Positions 1-5,725 of a stretch of 6,757 bases of DNA are shown in pieces. Made by a program: the position numbers and the translations under genes. Below the pieces are notes generated by a model. That model made no database searches. It was not told the origin of the DNA and saw only the letters and a program-made list of their open reading frames with translations. Positions within the stretch are counted from its first letter, which is position 1; every line of letters begins with the position of its first letter. This DNA is from Treponema sp. (GTDB lineage Bacteria; Spirochaetota; Spirochaetia; Treponematales; Breznakiellaceae), in contig JAITRD010000179.1 of assembly GCA_031288575.1 (NCBI GenBank), positions 1 to 6,757 on the forward strand. Reading direction: 5' to 3'.

Positions 1-773
1 ACCGTTTCGGTGTCGTAGTCGTACTGGTGTTTGGTGGGTTCCATGGGCTTGGGTTCGATGTAGAAAGCCCCCTTAAAGCCCTGGCTCCGGGCATAATCCC
101 GGGCAAGGCCCAGGAATTTCGCCAGGTGATCCTTCTCTTTTTTCAGGTCCGTGTTGAGGAGGCTCATATACCCCTCCCGGCCGCCCCAGAAGGTATAACC
201 CTGGCCGCCCAGCTCAATGGTAGCGTCGATGGCGGTTTTTATCTGGGAGGCCGCCAGGGCCAATACGGAAAATTCCGGGTTGGTGGCGGCGCCGTTCATA
301 AACCGGGGATGGTTAAAAAGGTTGGCCGTACCCCAGAGGAGCTTGATTCCCGTGGACTTTTGCAAATTTTTCGCCCTGGCGACCAGGGTCATCAGATTTT
401 TTTCGCTTTCCGCAGGGCTTTCGCCTTCGGGGGCCATATCCCGGTCATGGAAACAATAAAGCTCCGTCCCCAGCTTGGTAAAGAATTCAAAGGCCGCGTC
501 CTGTTTGTGTTCCGCCGCTTCCATGGGAGTAGCGGCGTCGACAATCCATGGATGGGGATGGGTGGGCGCGCCGAAGGGATCCGAGCCGTCGGCGCAGAAA
601 CTGTGCCAATAAGCGATGGCAAAGCGGAGATGATCCTTCATCTTTTTGCCGCCCACCAGCTTTTCGGGATCATAATACTTAAATGCCAGGGGATTATCGC
701 TTTGCGGCCCCTCATAAGGAATTTTTCCGATGCCGGGAAAATATTCCTTGCTTCCTACATAATAATCAGCCAT
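1..773 (-). CDS. xylA: Xylose isomerase, N-terminal 257 residues (cut by left window edge)
   Basis: Converts D-xylose to D-xylulose in the cytoplasm using two divalent metal ions; it is the first step of the isomerase route of xylose use. Reading the minus strand from the ATG at 773 gives MADYYVGSKEYFPGIGKIPY and an open frame to the window edge. Family marks in order: LYCFHDRD with the catalytic His at about residue 109 and its Asp partner at 112; LLWGTANLFNHPRF at about 145-158; FWGGREGY at about 195-202; and YIEPKPMEPTKHQYDYDTET at the edge, holding the first metal-ligand Glu (about 240) in the EPKP signature. The N-terminal extension and motif spacing fit the longer class II enzymes of about 440 residues, so roughly 180 C-terminal residues lie outside. 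The start is fixed by a GGAGG at 779-783, five bases upstream. It lies 14 bases downstream of xylB and is surely co-transcribed with it. No frameshift or lost key residue is seen. Confidence 0.96.
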   Translation of the reverse strand, partial: MADYYVGSKEYFPGIGKIPYEGPQSDNPLAFKYYDPEKLVGGKKMKDHLRFAIAYWHSFCADGSDPFGAPTHPHPWIVDAATPMEAAEHKQDAAFEFFTKLGTELYCFHDRDMAPEGESPAESEKNLMTLVARAKNLQKSTGIKLLWGTANLFNHPRFMNGAATNPEFSVLALAASQIKTAIDATIELGGQGYTFWGGREGYMSLLNTDLKKEKDHLAKFLGLARDYARSQGFKGAFYIEPKPMEPTKHQYDYDTET

Positions 774-787
774 ATTCGCCTCCAAGT

Positions 788-2275
788 TCATTTATATAAA
801 GGACTCAAAGCCCCAAGATACCGGGAATATTCCGCGTAGGCCCTATCATAGGCCGCCGCTGCAACGGGATCGGGCTGTATGGTAACGCCCCCCTCCAAGA
901 CAACGTGTTCATCCGCCAAGGATTCGATGGAAACTTGTGAGCCCCCGGCTTTTTCCAGGCGCCACAGGGCCTGGATGGCCCCTCCCAGGGCGGCGGCTTC
1001 GGTATTGGCGGGAACCCGGAGGGGAAGCTTCATCACATTGGCGGCAATGGACTGCCAGATGGGGCTTTTGGCGCCGCCGCCGGTGAGGCGGATCTCCCTG
1101 GCCTTAAAGCCCAGATCGTTAAATCCCTCAAGGCCGATGCGCATGCCGAAGATGGCCGCTTCCAGGCTTGCCCGGGCGAGGTTTTCCCGCCTAAAGTTGG
1201 CGCTGGTGGCTCCGTTTATGCTGGCCCTGCCGTTGGGAAGGTTCGGGGTCCGTTCCCCGTTAAAGAAGGGCAATACCACCAGCCCCTCGGCGCCGATGGG
1301 AGCCCGGGCGGCTTCCCCGTCAAAGGCCTTAACATCCAGGTTGAAAAGGGCCCGGAATTCCTCGCTGGCCACGGTACAGTTCATGGTACAGAGCAGGGGC
1401 AGCCAGCCCCCGGAGGAGGAACAGAAGGCCGCAAGGTTTCCCGTGGGGTCTATCACCGGGGAAGCGGAAAAGCCAAAGAGGGTGCCGGAGGTTCCCAGGC
1501 TCATGGTTAAAAACCCGTCCCGGACCGCGCCGGTTCCGATGGCGCTCATCATGTTATCCCCGCCCCCGGGGGCAACCAGGGCCCCGGCGGGGAGGCCGAA
1601 CAGTTTGGCCGCCTTTTCCGAAACCGCCCCTGCCGCTTCCCCGGGGCCTACCAGCCGGGGCAGATAGCCGGTAAGGGCCGGATCGATAAGGCCGGCAGCC
1701 CATTCCGACCATTTCCGTTCCCGGACATCAAAAAGGGCGGTCCCGGAGGCATCCCCGTATTCGGCGGAATATTCCCCGGTGAGGAGGTAGTTCACATAAT
1801 CATGGGGGAGGAGGATATGCCGGAGCCGGGCGAAAAGTTCCGGCCGGTGGTTTTTAAGCCACTGAACCTTGGGGGCGGTATACCCCGGACGCATAGGCAG
1901 CCCCGCTTTTTTAATGAGCGCCTCCTCACCCCCCGCGGCGGCGGTCAGTTCTTCACATTCGGCGGCGGTGGAGGTATCACACCAGAGTTTGACGTTATAC
2001 AGGGGTTTCCCCGCCTCATCCAGGGGAACAAAGCTATGCTGGTGCCCCGAAACGCCGATGGCGGTTATGGTTTTTTTCAGGGCCCCGTCGATCTGGTCAA
2101 AACAGCTTGTCAGGGCCTCTTCATACCATTCGGCCTTTTGTTCCCGGGTTCCGTCGTTTTCTTCTATTATATCCACCGGCGCCTGGGTCTGGGCCGCCGC
2201 CGTCTTTTTTTCATAATCATATACAACGACCTTACAGCTTTGGGTTCCCAAATCAATTCCGCATACGGTCTTCAT
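788..2275 (-). CDS. xylB: Xylulokinase (FGGY carbohydrate kinase), 495 aa
   Basis: Phosphorylates D-xylulose with ATP to D-xylulose 5-phosphate, feeding the pentose phosphate pathway. The protein is a complete two-domain FGGY kinase of normal length. The N-terminal phosphate loop is CGIDLGTQSCK (residues 5-15, with Asp8); SGHQHSFVPLD (76-86) matches the substrate-contacting GQMHG region of known xylulokinases; YGDASGTALFDV lies at 173-184; GGGDN (237-241) carries the presumed catalytic base Asp240; SLGTSGTLF (259-267) and TGGGAKSPIWQSIAANV (398-414) are the ATP-binding elements of the second domain. The reading frame stays open 26 codons further upstream (to 2353), but those codons cross the promoter region and have no ribosome site, whereas the ATG at 2275 has AAGGGGG at 2281-2287 and begins exactly at the conserved MKTVCGIDLG. 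It is the first gene of a xylBA operon. Substrate assignment rests on the adjacent xylA; FGGY kinases for other sugars look alike. Confidence 0.94.
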   Translation of the reverse strand: MKTVCGIDLGTQSCKVVVYDYEKKTAAAQTQAPVDIIEENDGTREQKAEWYEEALTSCFDQIDGALKKTITAIGVSGHQHSFVPLDEAGKPLYNVKLWCDTSTAAECEELTAAAGGEEALIKKAGLPMRPGYTAPKVQWLKNHRPELFARLRHILLPHDYVNYLLTGEYSAEYGDASGTALFDVRERKWSEWAAGLIDPALTGYLPRLVGPGEAAGAVSEKAAKLFGLPAGALVAPGGGDNMMSAIGTGAVRDGFLTMSLGTSGTLFGFSASPVIDPTGNLAAFCSSSGGWLPLLCTMNCTVASEEFRALFNLDVKAFDGEAARAPIGAEGLVVLPFFNGERTPNLPNGRASINGATSANFRRENLARASLEAAIFGMRIGLEGFNDLGFKAREIRLTGGGAKSPIWQSIAANVMKLPLRVPANTEAAALGGAIQALWRLEKAGGSQVSIESLADEHVVLEGGVTIQPDPVAAAAYDRAYAEYSRYLGALSPLYK

Positions 2276-2280
2276 AAAAT

Positions 2281-2287
2281 CCCCCTT
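2281..2287 (-). promoter_or_regulatory. Ribosome binding site of xylB
   Basis: AAGGGGG on the minus strand ends five bases before the ATG at 2275. It decides between that start and the much longer open frame that reaches 2353. Confidence 0.8.
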
Positions 2288-2302
2288 GCTTTTTGTTTGT
2301 TT

Positions 2303-2308
2303 AGTATA
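2303..2308 (-). promoter_or_regulatory. Probable -10 box of the xylBA promoter
   Basis: The minus strand reads TATACT here (5 of 6 with TATAAT). Transcription would start near 2296, leaving a leader of about 20 bases with the xylB ribosome site inside it. No good -35 hexamer lies 16-18 bases upstream (GGATTA or similar), which is the usual picture for a promoter that needs an activator. The direct repeat at 2340-2365 lies just upstream of the -35 position, where an AraC-type activator would bind. Confidence 0.45.
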
Positions 2309-2339
2309 AAGAACCTTTTCCCGGTTAATCCATGCGGAA

Positions 2340-2365
2340 TATTGACGTACCATATCTATTATTGA
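2340..2365. promoter_or_regulatory. Candidate AraC-type operator: TATTGA direct repeat, 20 bp apart
   Basis: TATTGA occurs at 2340-2345 and again at 2360-2365, in the same orientation and close to two helical turns apart. Extended by two bases the copies agree at 7 of 8 positions (AATATTGA, ATTATTGA). AraC-family proteins, which carry two helix-turn-helix units, commonly bind direct half-sites about 20-21 bp apart. The site sits in the divergent region between xylBA and the araC-type gene. A second symmetry, ATATC-N7-GATAT at 2352-2368, overlaps it. The region also contains a possible plus-strand promoter, TTGACG (2342-2347) and TATTTT (2366-2371) with an 18-base spacer, which bound regulator would cover. 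Function is inferred from position and spacing only. Confidence 0.4.
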
Positions 2366-2376
2366 TATTTTTTTTT

Positions 2377-3222
2377 ATGCGCATCAAAGACGCGGTGTAT
2401 GTTTATAAATTGGTGGGGGGGGATAAACTCGCCTGGCACGGGCGTTACCATGCCCATGAAAGCCAGGACTATGAGGTGCATCTTTTTCTGGAAGGCCACG
2501 GAGCCTTCCTCCTTAACCGTTCCCAATATATTATTGAGGGAAACCGGCTTTTTTTAACCAAACCCCGGGAATTCCATTCCATCCTTCCCGGAGCGGTAAA
2601 GCGGTCTTTGAGCTATTATGCCATACTTTTTGAACCCGATCCGGACAATTCTGCCGATCGGGAGCTGATATCCCTCCTCAACGATCCCCATTCCGGCGGG
2701 AACCGGGCCATAACTATTGAAGGACGGGAACGTTTTTTGATTGAGGAACTCTACCACCTGGCCGCGGATAAGGCCCATGACCGGGCCGCGGAATATCTCT
2801 TATTGAGTTTGCTTTACCGCTGGTACGGAAAAGGCGCCCCCGGGGAGGCTGAAACCCGGCGGGAACATCCGGACAAGGGGAACCATGTGGAACGGGCTTT
2901 GATATTGATGGAACGGTCCCTGCGGGAAAAACTGAGCATCGACCGCCTCGCGGGCCGCCTGGGCCTTTCGGAGGAACATTTTATCCGCCTGTTCCACCGC
3001 AGGCTGGGGATGTCCCCCCTTCAGTATTTTACCCGGTTAAGAATCGAGGCCGCCTCTTCCTTTTTGGTTGACACCCGCTTAACAATCAGCGCGGTGGCAG
3101 ACCATTTCGGTTTTGAGAACCCCTTCCATTTTTCCCGGATCTTCAAAAAATGCACCGGCCTTTCGCCCCTGGAATACCGCCGGGTTTTCACCCGCCCGGA
3201 ACCGGAGTATACTGCTATGTGA
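2377..3222 (+). CDS. AraC-family transcriptional regulator with cupin-like sensor domain, 281 aa
   Basis: A one-component sugar-responsive DNA-binding regulator. Numbered from the ATG at 2377, residues about 10-95 form a cupin-like AraC ligand domain (RYHAHESQDYEVHLFLEGHG at 23-42, then a FLTKPREFHSILPG turn). Residues about 168-275 form the two-helix-turn-helix DNA-binding domain: SIDRLAGRLGLSEEHFIRLF for the first, TISAVADHFGFENPFHFSRI plus FKKCTGLSPLEYRR for the second and its signature tail. An in-frame ATG at 2332 would add 15 residues (MRNIDVPYLLLIFFF), but these come from the T-rich promoter stretch and overlap the candidate operator, so I prefer 2377. Neither start has a recognisable ribosome site. 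It is divergent from xylBA and 17 bases upstream of the reductase gene, so it probably controls both, most likely in response to a pentose. It is not the longer E. coli-type XylR. A run of eight G lies at 2415-2422. Confidence 0.9.
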   Translation: MRIKDAVYVYKLVGGDKLAWHGRYHAHESQDYEVHLFLEGHGAFLLNRSQYIIEGNRLFLTKPREFHSILPGAVKRSLSYYAILFEPDPDNSADRELISLLNDPHSGGNRAITIEGRERFLIEELYHLAADKAHDRAAEYLLLSLLYRWYGKGAPGEAETRREHPDKGNHVERALILMERSLREKLSIDRLAGRLGLSEEHFIRLFHRRLGMSPLQYFTRLRIEAASSFLVDTRLTISAVADHFGFENPFHFSRIFKKCTGLSPLEYRRVFTRPEPEYTAM

Positions 3223-3226
3223 GGGG

Positions 3227-3232
3227 AGGAGG
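3227..3232 (+). promoter_or_regulatory. Ribosome binding site of the aldo/keto reductase gene
   Basis: AGGAGG, seven bases before the ATG at 3240. It sets the start at 3240 rather than at an in-frame upstream ATG at 3150 that lies inside the regulator gene. Confidence 0.85.
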
Positions 3233-3239
3233 AAACAGC

Positions 3240-4130
3240 ATGGAATCTACGGTCCTGGGCAGCACGGGCAGGCGGGTAAGCCGGATCGGATACGGCGGCA
3301 CCCTGGCGGGGCTTAAAAATTATACCCGGTATTTTGATCCTGAGGAGGGGCGGAATAAGGAACAGCTTATCGAGGCCCTTTTAACCGCCTTTAAACTGGG
3401 AATTAATTATTTTGATACCGCCGCCGGCTACGGTAACGGGGTGAGCGAGCGCATCTTTGGGGAAGCCCTGGCATCTATCCCCAAGGAGCAAATCTTCCTG
3501 GCCACCAAGGTTAGTTTCGGCGACGCCGCTAAAACCCGGGCTTCCCTGGAAGGGAGCCTAAAAAACCTTCGCCGGGACTGGGTTGATCTTATCCAAATCC
3601 ACGGTTCCCTATACCGGGACGAACAATGCGACGCCATCCTGGGGCCCGGCGGCATGGCCGAAGCCCTGGAAAAGGCCAAAGAAGAGGGGCTTGTGAAACA
3701 CATCGGCTTTTCCATTGAATGTCAGAACATCCCCCTTTACCGGTTCATCCGCAGCGGCCGTTTTGAGGTAATGCAGATCCAGTACAATTTATTGTTCCAG
3801 CATCCCTATGATCCCAGTTTTACCTGCGGCAGCCTCTACGAGGCGGAGGAATGCCGGATGGGCATTGTTACCATGCGGACCTTGACCTCGGGTATTTTCC
3901 AGCGCTGGATACAGAGGGTAAATCCCCAGAATACCTTTGATTATACGCCGGCTCTGCTTCAGTTTAACCTTTCAAATCCCCTGGTCGATGTGGCCTTGCT
4001 GGGGATGAACAGCGCCGATCAGGTCCGGGCCAATGTCGCGGTCTGCGAGGATCTGCCTTCCCGGATAGATATGCATGATCTGCATACCCGTTATGCCGAT
4101 AAACAGGCTCAAGGAGAAAAAAATGTTTGA
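3240..4130 (+). CDS. Aldo/keto reductase, 296 aa
   Basis: A cytoplasmic NAD(P)H-dependent oxidoreductase with the aldo/keto reductase TIM-barrel fold. The start MESTVLGSTGRRVSRIGYGG is the usual family opening (first beta hairpin). The full catalytic tetrad is visible: Asp59 and Tyr64 in FDTAAGYGNG, Lys90 in ATKVSFG and His121 in LIQIHG. KHIGFSIE (153-160), MQIQYNLL (178-185) and GIVTMRTLTSG (208-218) are the later barrel strands; LLGMNSADQVRAN (253-265) is the cofactor phosphate-binding end. The length is slightly short but normal for bacterial members. The gene follows the AraC-type regulator by 17 bases and overlaps the hydrolase gene by 8 bases, so translation of the pair is probably coupled. 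The location beside xylBA suggests an aldose or related sugar as substrate, in either the reducing or the oxidising direction; the sequence alone cannot settle which. Confidence 0.92.
   Translation: MESTVLGSTGRRVSRIGYGGTLAGLKNYTRYFDPEEGRNKEQLIEALLTAFKLGINYFDTAAGYGNGVSERIFGEALASIPKEQIFLATKVSFGDAAKTRASLEGSLKNLRRDWVDLIQIHGSLYRDEQCDAILGPGGMAEALEKAKEEGLVKHIGFSIECQNIPLYRFIRSGRFEVMQIQYNLLFQHPYDPSFTCGSLYEAEECRMGIVTMRTLTSGIFQRWIQRVNPQNTFDYTPALLQFNLSNPLVDVALLGMNSADQVRANVAVCEDLPSRIDMHDLHTRYADKQAQGEKNV
4111..4116 (+). promoter_or_regulatory. Ribosome binding site of the MBL-fold gene, inside the reductase gene
   Basis: AAGGAG, six bases before the ATG at 4123. It lies within the last codons of the reductase gene and selects 4123 over an in-frame ATG at 4075. 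Confidence 0.8.
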
Positions 4131-4758
4131 ATTCCATATCTTAACCCTCGGGCGGTTCTCCCGCAATCGTTTTTGGGGAGAGCTTGAAACCCAGGCCTAC
4201 CGGGACGCCCTCTGTACCACCGCCTTGATTAAGGGAAAGCAGCATATCCTGACCGATCCTTCCCTGCCGCCCGGGGAAATGGCCAAGGTTCTTTTCGACC
4301 GTTCCGGGCTGCGGCCCGGGGCAATCGGGGCGGTGTTTATCACCCACCATCACGGGGATCATTTTGTCGGCTTAGAACTGTTCGAGAAGGCCCGGTGGTA
4401 TATGGGCGCCCTGGAGCTGGCAGCCATGAAGGAGTCTCAGGATGCCCGGACCCGGGAACTTGCCGGGAATATTATTCCCCTGGAACAGGGCGTATTAGAG
4501 GGGATAGAGCCTTTTCCCCTGCCGGGGCATACCTCAGGCAGCATGGGGCTTTTGTTTGAAAGCCCTGACGGCAGGGTAATTGTTTCAGGGGACGCGGTGA
4601 TGTCCCGGGATTTTTTCCGCCACGAGGCGGCTTACTTCAACGCCGTTGATCCGGAACAATCCCGGCGGTCCATCCGCAAAATCGCCGAATCGGCGGATAT
4701 CGTCGTGCCCGGGCACGATAATTATTTTATCGTACACAGGGAAAACGCCGGCAACTGA
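4123..4758 (+). CDS. MBL-fold metallo-hydrolase, 211 aa
   Basis: A small hydrolase of the metallo-beta-lactamase superfamily with a complete two-metal site. ITHHHGDHFVG gives the HxHxDH motif (His75, His77, Asp79, His80); LPGHTSGSMG supplies His136; VSGDAV supplies the bridging Asp157; and VPGHDNYF supplies His198. LIKGKQHILTDPSLPPG (35-51) is the usual second strand with its Asp. There is no signal peptide, so it should act in the cytoplasm. At 211 residues it is a bare catalytic domain, like small lactonases, glyoxalase II-type thioesterases and MBLAC1-like proteins, and lacks the C-terminal helical domain of true glyoxalase II. It overlaps the end of the reductase gene by 8 bases (ATG at 4123, reductase TGA at 4128-4130) and is the last gene of the operon. 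A lactone or thioester substrate linked to the reductase product is plausible but not shown. Confidence 0.9.
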   Translation: MFEFHILTLGRFSRNRFWGELETQAYRDALCTTALIKGKQHILTDPSLPPGEMAKVLFDRSGLRPGAIGAVFITHHHGDHFVGLELFEKARWYMGALELAAMKESQDARTRELAGNIIPLEQGVLEGIEPFPLPGHTSGSMGLLFESPDGRVIVSGDAVMSRDFFRHEAAYFNAVDPEQSRRSIRKIAESADIVVPGHDNYFIVHRENAGN

Positions 4759-4788
4759 CCTTTCCGGGATTTCCTCAAGGGCCCCCGG

Positions 4789-4798
4789 GCAGGTTAGG
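4789..4798. repeat. Left copy of flanking direct repeat (target duplication)
   Basis: GCAGGTTAGG, identical to 5043-5052 and immediately outside the inverted termini. Because the outer bases are shared, the duplication is best read as 9 bp (CAGGTTAGG) with the element starting at CTAAACT. Confidence 0.75.
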
Positions 4799-4830
4799 CT
4801 AAACTTGACCCACAAAATTCTGTGTAATTC

Positions 4831-4947
4831 CCGCCGGGGAGGGGAAAACGCCGGGAAAAACGCTTGTAGAGCCCGCCTCCGCTATCTTCGATACGCTCCG
4901 GCGGAGAATTCCAAATGTTTGTCCCGGCGTTTCCCCCTCCCCGGCGG
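4831..4947. repeat. GC-rich 26-bp inverted repeat forming the core of the element
   Basis: Arms at 4831-4856 (starting CCGCCGGGGAGGGG) and 4922-4947 (ending CTCCCCGGCGG) are reverse complements at 25 of 26 positions, with a 65-base loop. Within the loop, AAACGCTTG (4858-4866) opposes CAAATGTTT and a TATC-TTC-GATA mini-hairpin sits at the centre. Folded as RNA or single-stranded DNA this would be a very stable stem. It could serve as a two-way terminator between the convergent genes, although no T run follows either arm. Confidence 0.85.
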
Positions 4948-4962
4948 ACTTACTCAAGAAAA

Positions 4963-4980
4963 GTGGGGCAACTTTAGCCT
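4963..4980. repeat. Internal extra copy of the element's terminal repeat
   Basis: The reverse complement, AGGCTAAAGTTGCCCCAC, matches the left end AGGCTAAACTTGACCCAC (4796-4813) at 16 of 18 positions. It makes 4796-4980 a nearly complete 185-base imperfect palindrome by itself. The true right end lies about 63 bases further on, in the same orientation as this copy. Confidence 0.75.
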
Positions 4981-5042
4981 GAAAGGGGATAACACCTCCC
5001 TTGGGTAATAAATTTACCGTCTAAATTGTGGGTCACAGTTTA

Positions 5043-5052
5043 GCAGGTTAGG
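5043..5052. repeat. Right copy of flanking direct repeat (target duplication)
   Basis: GCAGGTTAGG, identical to 4789-4798. It includes the minus-strand TAA stop codon of the response regulator gene (5048-5050), so the duplication kept that gene's stop intact. Confidence 0.75.
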
Positions 5053-5725
5053 GGGGGCTGGCAAGGCCCTGTTTCAAGGCATAGATGGCGATCTCGGTCC
5101 GGTTCCGCAGCCCCGCCTTGCGTATTGCCGAGGAAATGTAATTACGGACCGTCCCGGGCTTCAGCCCGAGGTTTTCCGCGATTTCCTTATCGGACCGGCC
5201 CTCCCCAACATGGGTCATAATCCGCAATTCTATGCCGGAAAGGGTCGGGGGGATAAATTTTTTTTCGCGCAAGGGAAAATACCGGCCCTGGTTTTCCTTT
5301 TTAAAAATTTGGGATATCAAAGGGATCGCCTTAGCGACAATCCTCGGGTCAAAAAACACGCCGCCTTCGGATATGGTCCGGATTGATTCGGCTATTGTTT
5401 CATGACCGCTGTCTTTCAGCAGGTAGCCGGCGGTCTGGTTGGCGAGGGCCTGGCGGATATGATCCTCATCGGCAAAGACGCTGAGGACAATCGTCCGGGT
5501 TCCGGGGGATTTAGCGGTAAATAGGGGGATAATATCCATATAGTTGTTATCCTCCCCGTCTATTTCCATAAATACGATATCAGGCTTGAAGGAATTTACC
5601 ATTACCAGCGCATCGTATCCGTCCTTGCCGAATCCCAGAATTTTAAAGTCCCTTTGGGACGACAGCCGGCGCTTTAGACCGGCTTGATTCTCAGCGGGAT
5701 CGGCGATAATAAGTAGTTTTATCAT
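5048..5725 (-). CDS. NarL/LuxR-family response regulator with Glu in place of the phosphoacceptor Asp, 225 aa
   Basis: A DNA-binding regulator with a receiver domain (residues about 1-120) and a C-terminal LuxR/GerE helix-turn-helix (about 160-222: LSGIELRIMTHVGEGRSDKE, then IAENLGLKPGTVRNYISSAI with KAGLRNRTEI). The receiver keeps Asp9, Ser82 (switch Thr/Ser position) and Lys104 in GYLLKD, but the first acidic residue is Ala8 and the phosphorylation site is Glu54 (KPDIVFMEID, codon GAA read at 5566-5564). Such a protein may be locked in an active-like state or respond to something other than phosphorylation. An extended linker (about 125-160) with a basic stretch separates the domains. The start at 5725 has AGGA at 5732-5735, six bases upstream. 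No histidine kinase gene lies next to it in this window. The gene is convergent with the hydrolase operon, and the element at 4799-5043 abuts its stop codon. Confidence 0.92.
   Translation of the reverse strand: MIKLLIIADPAENQAGLKRRLSSQRDFKILGFGKDGYDALVMVNSFKPDIVFMEIDGEDNNYMDIIPLFTAKSPGTRTIVLSVFADEDHIRQALANQTAGYLLKDSGHETIAESIRTISEGGVFFDPRIVAKAIPLISQIFKKENQGRYFPLREKKFIPPTLSGIELRIMTHVGEGRSDKEIAENLGLKPGTVRNYISSAIRKAGLRNRTEIAIYALKQGLASPP

Larger units (their letters stand above)
4799..5043. mobile_element. MITE-like non-coding element, about 245 bp, with terminal inverted repeats
   Basis: The left end reads CTAAACTTGACCCACAA (4799-4815) and the right end, on the opposite strand, reads CTAAACTGTGACCCACAA (5043 back to 5026): the same repeat with one inserted base. 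Both ends are flanked by the 10-base direct repeat GCAGGTTAGG, as expected for a transposition target duplication of 8-10 bp. No transposase or other convincing coding frame lies inside. The interior holds a long GC-rich inverted repeat and an additional copy of the terminal repeat. The left end seen from inside (TTACACAGAATTTTGTGGGT) reminds me of termini of IS256-type elements, which also make 8-9 bp duplications; that link is a guess from memory. It fills the space between two convergent genes, so its hairpin may also end transcription from both sides. Confidence 0.7.

Noticed and set aside
27..839. Plus-strand open frame of 270 codons over the xylA region
   Set aside because: Antisense shadow of xylA; the minus strand gives clear xylose isomerase motifs and a ribosome site.
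2276..2353. 26-residue upstream extension of xylB
   Set aside because: Crosses the divergent promoter and has no ribosome site; the conserved protein begins at the ATG at 2275.
879..2365. Plus-strand open frames at 879-1667, 1802-2365 and 1869-2216
   Set aside because: Lie opposite xylB, low-complexity composition and no family features; products of the GC-rich antisense strand.
4831..4947. CRISPR or tandem repeat array
   Set aside because: The repeats are inverted and paired, not regularly spaced direct repeats; no spacers or cas genes.
4646..5008. 120-codon plus-strand frame spanning the end of the hydrolase gene and the element
   Set aside because: Overlaps a real gene in another frame and continues through the inverted-repeat element; no ribosome site or recognisable domain.
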